A DNA stretch of 64,000 nt, taken from Candidatus Opimibacter skivensis (GTDB taxonomy: Bacteria; Bacteroidota; Bacteroidia; Chitinophagales; Saprospiraceae). The stretch spans positions 248,001 through 312,000 of the forward strand of contig JADKHH010000003.1 in NCBI GenBank assembly GCA_016721905.1, written 5' to 3'. The notes beneath the pieces are model-generated. The model searched no databases. It saw only the letters and a list, made by a program, of their open reading frames with translations, and was not told the DNA's origin. The position numbers and the translations under genes are program-made. Positions within the stretch are counted from its first letter, which is position 1. Every line of letters starts with the position of its first letter. Below, piece by piece: positions 52,601 through 61,534 of the stretch.

Positions 52601-53879
52601 TGATCCTGTGGATTATCCCGTTATTTCTCTGGCATCGGACACCTTTACTTGTGCGGTAACCCTTGTTCCTGTTTCGGTGCAGATCGACATACCGCAGTAC
52701 ACACTTGCCTGGGTAGATTTGAATGGGGATACATTAGGAACAAGCTCCCCGTTACAGGCTGCGCAAGCCGGACCTTATATTGCCTCTGTCAGCGGACTTA
52801 ATGCATGTGAGACCAGAGATACGATCACCGTGCCCTATGATACGTTGCCACCAGTGCCGCAAATAAATGCTATCGGAGAGATCCGGTGTCAAAACAGGGA
52901 TATTACACTGGATGGTTCTGGCTCTTCACCTTTGCCTTTGATTTATTCATGGACGACCAATAGCGGAACCATATTAAGTGACCCTTCGCTCCTGCAGGTA
53001 CAGGTGAGGGACACAGGTTATTATTTTTTGGAAATTGAGCAACCTGGCAACGGATGTATAGCAAGAGACAGCATCCTGGTATCTGAAAATCCAAATGCTA
53101 TTACGCTCGCATATCTCTCTGTCGCCCCTCCTGAATGTAGTGGCGATGAAAATGCTTCCATTACCATCACTGGGCTTGAAGGTGGGGTATCCCCGTTGGT
53201 GTATCAATTGAATGGTGGAGCTATCCAATCAAGTCCCGTTTTTGATGGGTTGCAAGCAGGTACATATTTGTTGCAGGTTACCGATGCGGGAAATTGTGTT
53301 TTCGATACGACCATAATCATTGCACCTTCATTTTCATTTTCTATTGATGCCGGCCCTGATGTGGAAATCTATCTGGGCGAAAGTATCGAGCTCACAGGTA
53401 TGACAGATCTTGTCCCCGGAGATATTTTATCGGATCAATGGGATTCAATGGGTGCCACGCTTTGTACCAATTGCCCGGATTTTGAAGTCAGTCCGCTGGA
53501 GACCACTACGTATACCTATCAACTCACTTCATGGAGTGGGTGTGTCAAATCAGATGAGGTTGTGGTTTTTGTACTGGAAAAAGGCAAATATTACATGGCT
53601 AATATCTTTTCACCTAATGGAGATGGAGTCAATGATGAAGTCCGCTTAAATGCTTCTCCGGGGATAGAAAAAGTGTTGCAATGGGTCATCTTTGACAGGT
53701 GGGGAAATGCTGTTTTCGGTCATACTGATTTTGATCCGGCAGATACCTCCGTCTTCTGGAATGGGCGCACCTCCACCGGAGATTTTGTGAATCCCGGCGT
53801 TTTCCCTTATGTGCTTGAAGTACAGCTCATTAGTGGAAAAACTGAAGTTTATCATGGAAATATTACTGTAATCCGGTAA
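49647..53879 (+). CDS. T9SS type B (CHU_C) surface protein with N-terminal P-domain, 1410 aa
   Basis: A signal peptide (about 1-30) is followed by a proprotein-convertase P-domain-like beta-sandwich (about 45-190: VEFNHEYLGDLTITLISPSGTEVQL and FNTGPANGIWQFIIEDH). Many Ig/PKD-like modules follow, often with 'YQWSTINGNI' or 'YSWSGPLGF' Trp strands, then a SprB-like repeat (about 1155-1225). A module with Cys-Thr-Asn-Cys (LCTNCPDFEVSPLETTTYTY) precedes the CHU_C domain (about 1320-1410: FSPNGDGVNDE, FDRWGNAVFGH). P-domains in T9SS cargo often accompany peptidases, but no peptidase domain is present here. The P-domain may bind a surface or assist folding. Confidence 0.9.
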   Translation: MHLNYRTKKHITRIGTLLCFCLCISSLYGQCTLASSTPIPDDDVIAIQFAVSGLVDNNLSSPTQGICGVEVEFNHEYLGDLTITLISPSGTEVQLIGDPTTAISATNLSVWDVDFVPCGSAADPDPGFTPMWSNLQAWQAITPYNGTYYPQSGCLEDFNTGPANGIWQFIIEDHDQFQLGNIVSITLLFCNPAGLICTECNANSGILSPPSFSICSGENIQSSDITVDFGGNIPPPASYTYEYLLLAGNTILQNGSSFSLTPPAGNYTICGLSYLSADAITVDALIATNDYATLSQAIDNGVVCAQLTTSCVTVDVSAKPDTVVVTGNLCNGEVFSYRGQDYFTDGFFYQVNDGPGLCDTVVEIRISDRPLSVLLTIPDTLSCGIGNVSISATVSGASGPFSYQWSTINGNITSPTTGSSVTVDQAGQYFLAVTDGVCDGSGSSIVIADQGFPQVFFEGGTITCLQPSIDINPIFIPSDANIIWTGPGGFNTVQPNISVSIPGDYTLNVTNQAGCTTSRTVDIGIDTSTFPVNVVNMGKNCQNSYITLGNDPELLSLWQWNGPNGFSSNYWRPNVTDTGLYTLTGTYTNGCTRLGTFFFDGDFSIPDISISPRDTLNCNELLSITVSSLTAGASYSWSGPLGFSSTQSTVQINQVGVYTGIVTAPNGCQNSAQVIVDKGDDIFDFQVFSDTITCSATMVTIGVIAPDADTFDWINYTGPGDDQPMIDVTSGGNYMVEMTDTNTGCVVSAQVFVPTDTSVPSFGYTTDTITCNDPIAELNFIPFQGYTYSAVYWELPDLSVVQGPTLMSGLIGEHRLIGVTPNGCQGIWLIHIPFDTVQPFVILETDTLSCQDTVQIISQSLDSIMSYQWSGPGIIMSAGETIDVNEAGLYHLSASGLNGCIAEHDIIVDSNYQLPLYNLIADSLRCDRPAEITAVPVDSILSYNWFDQSDQLISTDSFVLVSVPGTYTIQLSGTNRCVAYDTVTIDPVDYPVISLASDTFTCAVTLVPVSVQIDIPQYTLAWVDLNGDTLGTSSPLQAAQAGPYIASVSGLNACETRDTITVPYDTLPPVPQINAIGEIRCQNRDITLDGSGSSPLPLIYSWTTNSGTILSDPSLLQVQVRDTGYYFLEIEQPGNGCIARDSILVSENPNAITLAYLSVAPPECSGDENASITITGLEGGVSPLVYQLNGGAIQSSPVFDGLQAGTYLLQVTDAGNCVFDTTIIIAPSFSFSIDAGPDVEIYLGESIELTGMTDLVPGDILSDQWDSMGATLCTNCPDFEVSPLETTTYTYQLTSWSGCVKSDEVVVFVLEKGKYYMANIFSPNGDGVNDEVRLNASPGIEKVLQWVIFDRWGNAVFGHTDFDPADTSVFWNGRTSTGDFVNPGVFPYVLEVQLISGKTEVYHGNITVIR

Positions 53880-53915
53880 GCGTATTCCATTGGTTGCGTA
53901 TCTCTAATTTATTGT

Positions 53916-53976
53916 AACGCTAAAGCAAACAAAGATTGCCTCCTTAGAGAGGATATGTTTTTATATATTTAGCGTT
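53916..53976. repeat. 9-bp inverted repeat between the second and third giant genes
   Basis: aacgctaaa at 53916-53924 and tttagcgtt at 53968-53976 are exact inverse copies separated by 43 nt. The right arm lies 10 nt upstream of the next start codon, where it could influence initiation. No terminator is visible in this 107-nt gap, so the second and third giant genes may be co-transcribed. Confidence 0.4.
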
Positions 53977-53986
53977 CCAACAGTAA

Positions 53987-56900
53987 ATGAATTGTAAAAC
54001 AAGACTAAGCATGGTTTCACCCAAATCATACCTGGGGACAGGTTTTTTTCTATTTTTTTGTCTCCTATTTTCGACCGTCAACTCCTATAGTCAGTGTAAC
54101 CCTGAGGAGGGTGGTGCTACTTGTCAGGAAGCTCCGTTAGTCTGTCTCAATGAACTTTGCGATGCTACGGAACAGAATACACCTGATGGGTCCTATACCG
54201 GCTGGTGTGGCAACAATACGGCCATTCACAACCCACAATACTTTCAATTCATTCCTACTTTCCCAGATGTCTTTTTCTCAATCACTGTAGGCCAGTGTTC
54301 AGGTGGACAAAATGCATTGCAGGCAGCTATCATTAATGCATGTCCATGGACAGGTGCCAATGAAGTGATCGATTGTAATCCCGGTGCAGGTGAAGGCAGC
54401 ACATTCACACTTTCTGCTTCAGGCCTTGTCGTAGGGCAGATTTACTTTTTGGTGTTTGATGGAAGTGCAGGATCCCAGTGTGACTATACCATTGAACAGG
54501 CAACTGGTGTATTCACCCCCCAACTTGCCAATGACCTTGAAGATGTTGTAGCAGATCCTACCTATGTTTGTCAAGGCTACAATAACCTCATGCTGTCAGC
54601 ATCTCCGGAAGTTACCAATGCACATGGATACTGGTGGGTGCCTGAATGGGATGGTGATACGATAGAAACCACTGATCCTGAACTGACTCTTGATGTACCA
54701 TCAGATGTCCCAGCAGGCCTGTATGATATTTGCGTCAGAGCTTTTAGTGGATGTGATACAGCAGATTTTGAATTATGTATTCAAGTTGAAGTTTATGAAA
54801 TTCCTGATGAAGTAAAGCCACCGGACACATTCTGTCCGGAAGAGTTTCCGTTCAACTGGGGCAATGTAAGTATTTCCGGGCCAGATGAGTACTTTCAAAA
54901 CTTTACAACAGCCGAAGGTTGTTCCTTTGATAGCAGCTGGGTTGTTGAAGAATATCCGGAGGTTCCTGTGGGTGTATTGGATACGCTGCATTGCGAAGAA
55001 TCTCTTTTTTATGAAGGGGAATTTTATGATGATGCAGGTACCTATGACCTTGATTATCCCGGCATGGGTTTAAATGGTTGTGATTCCACTGCCGAATTAA
55101 ATGTCACCCTTGCCGCGCTTGATGCTTTTATTGAATTGTCATGTGAGAATGGCGAGTTTGTACTTACTGTACTTGTACAAAGCCTGGTGCCTTCCAATGC
55201 AGATATAGAATATGAATGGTATGAGAGTGGTGTGCTTATTTCAACTGAAACCCAGTTGTATACCCTGGATGGAGGTGTTTATGATGTCATTATAGAGGTC
55301 ATCACACAAGCTGGTTCATGCTTTTTTCCTCTCGAAACGTTTGCCTTTAATGCTGAGGATTTCAGACCGGATCCGCCGAATTTAGGTTTTACGGATACTT
55401 TAGTTTGTGCTCAGGCTGGTGTGTTCTTTGAAGTGATTGTGGATCCATTTGCGGATCCTATGACTTATACCTGGAGCAGTCCGTCTAATGTTCCAAACTA
55501 CCAGGATGGATCCCCTATTGCTGAATTTGATTTTTCAGCAGCAGGACCCTCAGAAATATGTGTCTATGCCACCAATGAATGTGGCGATGGCCCACCATTT
55601 TGTTTTATGGTGGATATCCAGCAAACTCCGATTGCTGCTTTCTCCTATGATCTGGATGTTTGTGCAGATCAGACCACCATTGTCACCTTTACAGGTTCGG
55701 CCAGTGCTATAGCAGAAGTCATCTGGGATTTTGACAATCCAACTACGCTGGTGGGTTCCGGTCTCGGACCATATACTGTGAGCTGGGCTGTACCCGGAGA
55801 TAAAGTAATAAACCTCACAGTGATTGAACCAGGATGCGATACTGCCTACAATTCAGGCATAGTCTCAGTGACGAATATGCAGCCACCAATTGTCAACTGC
55901 GCGTCAACGATTAGTTCTGTATTTTTTGATTGGGATGATGTTGCAGGGGCAAGTGGCTATCTGATTTCTATAAACGGAGGTGCACCTGTTGCGACAGCGA
56001 CAAGTGAGTGGCTTGAAGATCCTCTGACTCCAGGTACGGTTATCAATATGACACTTACTGTAGTTAGTGCCGGGCCATGTCCCGATATAGTAGTCATGGC
56101 TACCTGTACGGCAGAAAATTGTCCGCCTCCGACTATCATTCTTTCGGGGCAGGATAGTGCCTGCTTAAATAATCCAACCATCATCGATCTGGATGCACTG
56201 GTAAACGGAAATCCGGATCCAGGTGTATGGGCTGGTCCCGGGATTATCGATCCTGTCCAGGGATTGTTTGATCCGCAAGTTGCAGCAGCAGGAGCGCATC
56301 AGGTGACCTTTACAGCAACCGTCAATGGATGTGATTTTACAGAGCCATACCTGATTACAGTATTTGATTCACTGACGGCAGATTTTGTGCTTGACCCTGT
56401 CATTTGTATTTCAGATGCAGCAGGACTCACATATACGGGTAATGCTTCTGCAGGCGCAGTTTATGATTATACCTTTGGAACTGCCAATGTAATCGCAGGA
56501 ACCGGAGCAGGGCCTTACCAGTTAGATTGGGCTACAGCCGGTTCGAAAACTGTGAGATTACAGGTGAGTGAAAATGGTTGTGCATCTGATATTATATCAC
56601 ACGTCACAGATGTCATCGCTACGCTTAATGCACCCGTCATCAACTGCAGCCCGAATACCAGTGGAATTTTGTTTTCATGGACGGTTGACCCGGCTGCATC
56701 AGGCCATGTAGTCAATACGCTTATCGGACCTGTTGGGACACCAGTAGGTACAGACAGTCTTAATTTTACCGGACTCGTACCTGGTGATATCGTAGAAATT
56801 GAAATCATCAGCATATCTGCCGGACCATGTCCTGACAGAAGAGATACCTTGCAATGTGAGGCCCGCTTGTGTCCTTCACCAGTAATCGTGATAACGCCTG

Positions 56901-58654
56901 TAGATGATATTTGTCTATATCCAGGGACGGCCTCGTTTGATATGGAAGTCAGCGTGACCAATGGTGCGGGCAGTGGTGATTGGGCCGGCACAGGTATCAC
57001 GAATACAACGACTGGTAGATTTGATCCAACGATAGCTGGCGCAGGAGCTCACCTGGTTACCTACAATTACAATGACGATGGTTGCGACTTTGTTGAAAGT
57101 GTAACGGTCAATGTATACGATGTCCCAGATGCGTTTATCAGCAACACTGATCTGATTATAACCTGTGCTGCTGGATCTATATTCCTGGATGGTTCTGCTT
57201 CTTCCGGATCTCCATTAAGTTATGAATGGACAACCGATGTAGGTGTTATTGGTTCAGGTATTAATACACCGATAGCTGAAGCCCTTGCGCCAGGAGTATA
57301 TCAATTGCTGGTGACAAACACGATCTCAGGATGTGTTGATTCCACATCTGTAACGGTGGGTCAGGATTCGAATATTCCAACCAGTGATCCAGGTCCGGAC
57401 AAAACCATCACCTGTGATAGCCTGAGTTTTACATTAGGCGGAGCTTCCACTACCGGACCTGATATCATCTACATCTGGTCAACTCCTGATGGTAACATCG
57501 TGGGGCCAACTAACGGATTGTACATAACAGCCAACAGAGATGGAGAATACAATCTTATCGTCAGGGATACCGTGACCGGATGTCAAAGCTCGGGTAGGGT
57601 AGACATCGGCATAGATACAGCTGTCGCCAGTATAACCTTGACTGCTGGTGATACGATCGACTGTAACACAGCCATTTCATTTGCAGAATCCGCTTTAAGT
57701 GGACCTGTTGCTGACTATAACCTCAGTTGGACTACCATGGATGGCACTATCGTTGGTGGAACAACCGGTGAAGATATAGATGTATCACAAGGAGGAACAT
57801 ATACCCTCACCATTGAGAACAAGAATAATGGTTGTGAGAATAGTGAAGACGTGTTTGTCCCGGAGAGCGATGAGATTATCGATGCCGTAGATGCCAGCAT
57901 CACCAATGTAGTATGTAATGGAGATAATAATGGTACCGTAACTGTACTTGGAATCACAGGTGGATTGCCTCCTTATACCTACGTATGGTCTGGAACTAAC
58001 CAGGGTGGAACAGATCTGATCAATCTCGGCCCTGGTACGTACACAGTTACAGTATCGGATCAGAATGGTTGTTCCTTTATTACATCTTACACGGTGAGTG
58101 AGCCTGACAAGGTCACACTGAGCGTAGGACCGGATATGACAGTCAGAGCCATGGATTCCGTGGTCATCGCAAGCATTACGAACCTGACACCTGGTGCTAC
58201 TGCAGGCATTACGTGGACGAGTGGAGAAGGTGCGATTAATTGTCCGGGTTGCCCAAGCATAGCGTTTATTGCATCGACGAGTACTACGATCACTTCAATG
58301 ATCGTGGATACATCAGGTTGTGATGCAACAGATTCCATGCGCCTGACCGTGCTTGTACCTAAGATTTATTACATACCTAATGTATTCTCACCAAATAATG
58401 ATGGAGTCAATGATTATTTCACCATTTATGGCAGATTCAATCTTACCAGGATTGGTTACCTGCGGATTTTTGACCGGTGGGGAAACCAGGTATTTGAAAA
58501 GCTTGATTTTGATCCTAATGTAGATACGCTAGGCTGGGATGGTACGTTTAATGATGAGCCAATGCAACCCGGGGTTTATGCATTCAGTGCAAGACTCGAT
58601 TTCGAAGATGGGAAATCTGAGTTTGTGACGGGGGATATAACTATCGTAAAGTAG
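53987..58654 (+). CDS. T9SS type B (CHU_C) surface protein, 1555 aa
   Basis: A signal peptide ends near residue 36 (NSYSQ; Met9 is an alternative start). The N-terminal unit (about 37-180: NPEEGGATCQEAPLVCLNELC and HNPQYFQFIPTFPDVFFSITVGQC) is Cys-rich. It is followed by mixed Ig/PKD modules, including PKD-like 'VIWDFDNPTTLVGSG' and paired segments that begin 'VNCASTISSVFFDWDDVAGASGY', fibronectin-like. Later modules repeat 'SYEWTTDVGVIGSG'-type strands. A clear SprB repeat lies near 1305-1385 (VVCNGDNNGTVTVLGITGGLPPYTYVW). Then come the Cys-Pro-Gly-Cys module and the CHU_C domain (about 1465-1555: IPNVFSPNNDGVNDYF, FDRWGNQVFEK). Function as for its two upstream neighbours. Confidence 0.9.
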   Translation: MNCKTRLSMVSPKSYLGTGFFLFFCLLFSTVNSYSQCNPEEGGATCQEAPLVCLNELCDATEQNTPDGSYTGWCGNNTAIHNPQYFQFIPTFPDVFFSITVGQCSGGQNALQAAIINACPWTGANEVIDCNPGAGEGSTFTLSASGLVVGQIYFLVFDGSAGSQCDYTIEQATGVFTPQLANDLEDVVADPTYVCQGYNNLMLSASPEVTNAHGYWWVPEWDGDTIETTDPELTLDVPSDVPAGLYDICVRAFSGCDTADFELCIQVEVYEIPDEVKPPDTFCPEEFPFNWGNVSISGPDEYFQNFTTAEGCSFDSSWVVEEYPEVPVGVLDTLHCEESLFYEGEFYDDAGTYDLDYPGMGLNGCDSTAELNVTLAALDAFIELSCENGEFVLTVLVQSLVPSNADIEYEWYESGVLISTETQLYTLDGGVYDVIIEVITQAGSCFFPLETFAFNAEDFRPDPPNLGFTDTLVCAQAGVFFEVIVDPFADPMTYTWSSPSNVPNYQDGSPIAEFDFSAAGPSEICVYATNECGDGPPFCFMVDIQQTPIAAFSYDLDVCADQTTIVTFTGSASAIAEVIWDFDNPTTLVGSGLGPYTVSWAVPGDKVINLTVIEPGCDTAYNSGIVSVTNMQPPIVNCASTISSVFFDWDDVAGASGYLISINGGAPVATATSEWLEDPLTPGTVINMTLTVVSAGPCPDIVVMATCTAENCPPPTIILSGQDSACLNNPTIIDLDALVNGNPDPGVWAGPGIIDPVQGLFDPQVAAAGAHQVTFTATVNGCDFTEPYLITVFDSLTADFVLDPVICISDAAGLTYTGNASAGAVYDYTFGTANVIAGTGAGPYQLDWATAGSKTVRLQVSENGCASDIISHVTDVIATLNAPVINCSPNTSGILFSWTVDPAASGHVVNTLIGPVGTPVGTDSLNFTGLVPGDIVEIEIISISAGPCPDRRDTLQCEARLCPSPVIVITPVDDICLYPGTASFDMEVSVTNGAGSGDWAGTGITNTTTGRFDPTIAGAGAHLVTYNYNDDGCDFVESVTVNVYDVPDAFISNTDLIITCAAGSIFLDGSASSGSPLSYEWTTDVGVIGSGINTPIAEALAPGVYQLLVTNTISGCVDSTSVTVGQDSNIPTSDPGPDKTITCDSLSFTLGGASTTGPDIIYIWSTPDGNIVGPTNGLYITANRDGEYNLIVRDTVTGCQSSGRVDIGIDTAVASITLTAGDTIDCNTAISFAESALSGPVADYNLSWTTMDGTIVGGTTGEDIDVSQGGTYTLTIENKNNGCENSEDVFVPESDEIIDAVDASITNVVCNGDNNGTVTVLGITGGLPPYTYVWSGTNQGGTDLINLGPGTYTVTVSDQNGCSFITSYTVSEPDKVTLSVGPDMTVRAMDSVVIASITNLTPGATAGITWTSGEGAINCPGCPSIAFIASTSTTITSMIVDTSGCDATDSMRLTVLVPKIYYIPNVFSPNNDGVNDYFTIYGRFNLTRIGYLRIFDRWGNQVFEKLDFDPNVDTLGWDGTFNDEPMQPGVYAFSARLDFEDGKSEFVTGDITIVK

Positions 58655-58680
58655 GAGGCAGGAACTAGGAAACAGGAGAC
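58653..58680 (+). repeat. Four AGGARRC heptamers starting inside a stop codon
   Basis: Units aggaggc, aggaact, aggaaac and aggagac run head to tail from the second base of the TAG stop codon of the 1555-aa gene. A related aggagac recurs in the following terminator stem. Confidence 0.75.
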
Positions 58681-58690
58681 AGTAAAAGAG

Positions 58691-58735
58691 AAAGGAGACA
58701 GGGAAAAGTGATTTTTCCTGTCTCCTTTCTTTTTT
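58691..58735. terminator. Strong bidirectional terminator
   Basis: A 17-bp stem (58691-58707 with 58712-58728, one G-T pair; core aaaggagacagg / cctgtctccttt), 4-nt loop, and then cttttttt. It separates the convergent 1555-aa protein gene and pgk. Confidence 0.95.
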
Positions 58736-58755
58736 AAGCTATCGTTTTCTTTTTG

Positions 58756-59973
58756 TTATTTCAGTATGGCGGTGACGCCCGGTAATTCTTTGCCTTCGAG
58801 GAGTTCAAGCATGGCACCTCCTCCAGTGCTGATAAAGCTTACTTCGTCAGCAAGGCCAGACTGTTCAATCGCGGCGGCTGAGTCACCACCACCAATAAGG
58901 GAAAAGGCTCCTTGTTTGGTCACTTCAGCTACAGCGCGGGCTAAGGCTCTTGTGCCATGAGCAAAGGCCTCCATTTCGAAGACTCCCATAGGGCCGTTCC
59001 AAAGGACGGTACCTGCACCTTGCAGATGTTCTTCATATTCGACACGCGCCACAAGACCGATATCAAGACCCATCCAACCGGAGGGTATTTCATCCGAAGG
59101 CACATTTTTATAATGGGCATCCGCTGCAAATTTTTCCGCCGCAATACTATCTAATGGAAGGACAATTGGTTTGCCCAGTTTTTCTGCTTTGGCCAGTAGT
59201 TCCAATGCAAGTTCGAGCTTATCGTCTTCCACGAGGGAATTACCTACATGCCCTCCTTGAGCTTTTACAAATGTATAGGCCATGCCTCCACCGATAATGA
59301 TCTTATCCGCTTTGTCGAGGAGTGCTTCGATGAGTAAAATCTTATCAGAAACTTTTGCTCCACCTAATATCGCTACATACGGATGCTTTGGATCTATTTG
59401 CACCTTTTTAGCATTATCCAATTCCAGTTGCATCAGGAAGCCAAATGCTTTATGTGCTGCATCAAAATGGTTGGCCACGACTGTTGTAGAGGCATGAGCC
59501 CTGTGTGCCGCGCCAAAGGCATCATTGATGTAGATATCACCTAAGAGAGCCATTTGGGATGCCAGGGCCGGGTCACCTTTTTCTTCACCGGCATAAAACC
59601 GTGTATTCTCCAGCAGGAGGATGTCGCCAGAACCTAATTGTTCTGATTTTTGAAGTGCTTCTTCTCCAACGCAATCAGGAAAGAACTCTACTTCTTTTCC
59701 AACTAAAGCTGACAAAGCAGGAACGACATGGCGAAGAGAAAATTTGTTCCTGTCGATCTGTCCATCGGGAAGTAATTTTGCCAACGGCCTTCCAAAATGG
59801 GAGACAAGTATAATTTTAGCTCCCTGTTCAACGAGGTATTCAATGGTAGGAAGGGCACCTCTTAACCGGGTGTCGTCTGTAACCTGAAAATCCTTTGACA
59901 GCGGGACATTAAAGTCTACCCTTACAATTACTTTTTTATTGCGGACATCCAGTGCCCTCAGATCTCCTTTCAT
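58756..59973 (-). CDS. pgk: Phosphoglycerate kinase
   Basis: Converts 1,3-bisphosphoglycerate and ADP to 3-phosphoglycerate and ATP in glycolysis. The 405-residue protein starts 'MKGDLRALDVRNKKVIVRVDFNVPL', with the conserved substrate-binding 'RVDFNVP'. It also has 'ILVSHFGRP', 'LLENTRFYAGEEKGDPA', 'INDAFGAAHRAHAST', 'AILGGAKVSDKI' and the nucleotide loop 'LIGGGDSAAAIEQ' with 'FISTGGGAMLELLEG'. It is complete. It lies 19 nt after gap on the same strand, a classical glycolytic pair. Confidence 0.97.
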   Translation of the reverse strand: MKGDLRALDVRNKKVIVRVDFNVPLSKDFQVTDDTRLRGALPTIEYLVEQGAKIILVSHFGRPLAKLLPDGQIDRNKFSLRHVVPALSALVGKEVEFFPDCVGEEALQKSEQLGSGDILLLENTRFYAGEEKGDPALASQMALLGDIYINDAFGAAHRAHASTTVVANHFDAAHKAFGFLMQLELDNAKKVQIDPKHPYVAILGGAKVSDKILLIEALLDKADKIIIGGGMAYTFVKAQGGHVGNSLVEDDKLELALELLAKAEKLGKPIVLPLDSIAAEKFAADAHYKNVPSDEIPSGWMGLDIGLVARVEYEEHLQGAGTVLWNGPMGVFEMEAFAHGTRALARAVAEVTKQGAFSLIGGGDSAAAIEQSGLADEVSFISTGGGAMLELLEGKELPGVTAILK

Positions 59974-59992
59974 GGCGATGTAGGTATAAAAA

Positions 59993-60988
59993 CTATGTAG
60001 TTATTTTGAAAGCTAGTTCAGCCAGCCTGCTGGAATATCCTGCTTCATTGTCATACCAACCAACGACTCTCACTGTTTCACCGCTGATTTCTGTCATGAG
60101 TGAATCGAAAATACAGGAGTAAGGGCTGCGAACCACATCGGAAGAGACAATCGGATCTGTGCAATAATTCAAAATGCCTTTCATGCGGTTTTCGGATGCA
60201 TTTAAAAAGGCAGCATTGATTTCCTCAACAGTTGCAGACTTGTCCAGTATTACACTAAGGTCTACTACTGAACCTGTGATGACCGGAACCCTGTAAGACA
60301 TAGCGCCTAGTTTGTTGCCGATAGATGGGATCACCAGTTTGAGTGCTGCGGCCGCTCCTGTGCTGGTCGGGATAATGTTGACACCTGCTGAACGGGCACG
60401 TCTGAGATCCCTGTGTGGGGCATCCTGGAGGTTCTGATCAGAAGTGTAGGCATGAATCGTGATCATGTTGCCTGATTTGATGCCAAAATGATCAGTGAGG
60501 ACTTTTACGAGGGGTGCGAGACAGTTAGTAGTGCAGGAAGCGTTGGAATAAATGGTCTCCTCTGTGCTAATCTGATCATCATTGATGCCCAACACGATGG
60601 TTGGAACGTCCTTGCCTTTAGCTGGTGCGCTGATGATGACCCTTTTAGCACCATCAGGTCTGACGTGCGCAGAAGCCTTCTCTCTGTCTGTGAAGAGCCC
60701 TGTGCATTCGAGGACTGTATCTACCTCCAGTCCTTTCCAAAGTTCAGCAGGAGATTTGATGGCGGATATCTGGATGCGTTCATCATCTACCAATAACATA
60801 TTGCCTTCTACACTGACCTTATTTCTAAACATACCTTGAGCTGAGTCATATTTGAGAAGGTGCGCGAGTGTTGCCGGATCCGTGAGGTCATTGATGCCCA
60901 CGATTTCCACACCCGGCATATTATAGAGCTTACGAAAGGTCAAACGTCCTATTCGTCCAAAGCCATTGATTGCAATTCTTTTTGCCAT
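59993..60988 (-). CDS. gap: Glyceraldehyde-3-phosphate dehydrogenase, type I
   Basis: Oxidises glyceraldehyde-3-phosphate to 1,3-bisphosphoglycerate. The 331-residue protein has the NAD-binding start 'IAINGFGRIGRLTFR', Asp34 in 'GINDLTD' favouring NAD, and the catalytic Cys152 in 'SNASCTTNCLAPL'. 'RARSAGVNIIPTSTGAAAAL' is the phosphate-binding block, and 'VGWYDNEAGYSSRLAEL' is the C-terminal signature. It is upstream of pgk and preceded by a good -7 box. Confidence 0.97.
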   Translation of the reverse strand: MAKRIAINGFGRIGRLTFRKLYNMPGVEIVGINDLTDPATLAHLLKYDSAQGMFRNKVSVEGNMLLVDDERIQISAIKSPAELWKGLEVDTVLECTGLFTDREKASAHVRPDGAKRVIISAPAKGKDVPTIVLGINDDQISTEETIYSNASCTTNCLAPLVKVLTDHFGIKSGNMITIHAYTSDQNLQDAPHRDLRRARSAGVNIIPTSTGAAAALKLVIPSIGNKLGAMSYRVPVITGSVVDLSVILDKSATVEEINAAFLNASENRMKGILNYCTDPIVSSDVVRSPYSCIFDSLMTEISGETVRVVGWYDNEAGYSSRLAELAFKITT

Positions 60989-61026
60989 GTTGATGGAATT
61001 AAAAAAAGTAAATTAAAAATGAGGTG

Positions 61027-61034
61027 CAAAAATA
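61027..61034 (-). promoter_or_regulatory. -7 box of the gap-pgk operon
   Basis: On the minus strand TATTTTTG followed by CACC, an exact TAnnTTTG match 38 nt upstream of the gap start codon. The same TATTTTTGCACC string occurs at the promoter at 29711. A -33 TTG at the usual distance is not clear. Confidence 0.55.
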
Positions 61035-61205
61035 AACCCTTATTACAAGAATCCGGAAGAAGCGTCTGCATATTTTAGGATCCCCGGTAACTGCTGCTAT
61101 ATTTCTTTAGGACCTATTGTACTGATAACCAGCAGTGAATGATTCATTAACGGGCTTTTAGTGTTTAAGTTTTAAATTTTTTTACGCTTGATTTTCAAAA
61201 AATTC

Positions 61206-61213
61206 TAATTTTG
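61206..61213 (+). promoter_or_regulatory. -7 box of the tRNA-Glu gene
   Basis: TAATTTTG followed by CCC matches TAnnTTTG exactly. A TTG at 61188-61190 lies 15 nt upstream, slightly closer than usual. The mature tRNA starts 31 nt downstream of the box, leaving a leader of about 25 nt to be trimmed. Confidence 0.55.
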
Positions 61214-61244
61214 CCCTGCTTTTAAAGAAAGCGTCCGAACAGAC

Positions 61245-61319
61245 GGCCCCTTCGTCTATCGGTTAGGACGGCAGATTTTCATTCTGTAAAGAGGGGTTCG
61301 ATTCCCCTAGGGGCTGCCA
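61245..61319 (+). tRNA. tRNA-Glu (anticodon TTC)
   Basis: A full cloverleaf can be drawn. The acceptor stem is GGCCCCT with AGGGGCT (first pair G-T). The D-arm is GTCT/GGAC, the anticodon stem GCAGA/TCTGT with loop TTTTCAT and anticodon TTC at 61278-61280. The T-arm is AGGGG/CCCCT with loop TTCGATT. Discriminator G (61316) and an encoded CCA (61317-61319) follow. Confidence 0.97.
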
Positions 61320-61321
61320 AT

Positions 61322-61369
61322 AAAGCTCATAACTTCAGTAAGTTGCTGAATGTTGTGAGCTTTTTTTTT
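61322..61369 (+). terminator. Terminator of the tRNA-Glu gene
   Basis: A stem of about 17 bp (61322-61338 with 61346-61363, one G-T pair and one bulge) and a 7-nt loop, merging into nine T. It lies 3 nt after the tRNA CCA end. Confidence 0.92.
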
Positions 61370-61534
61370 GAGTTATCAGATTGGATGTAGGGCATCGATG
61401 GGTTTTCTCCAAATATTACAATAAAGTGTGAATGTGAGGGGCGTAGTCTTTCAATCTCATGCAGTTGTCTACATTTGTATTGTTATTCAACCCGTTATGG
61501 ATACGGATTTAGTTTTACCTGTTACTAACTGCCC

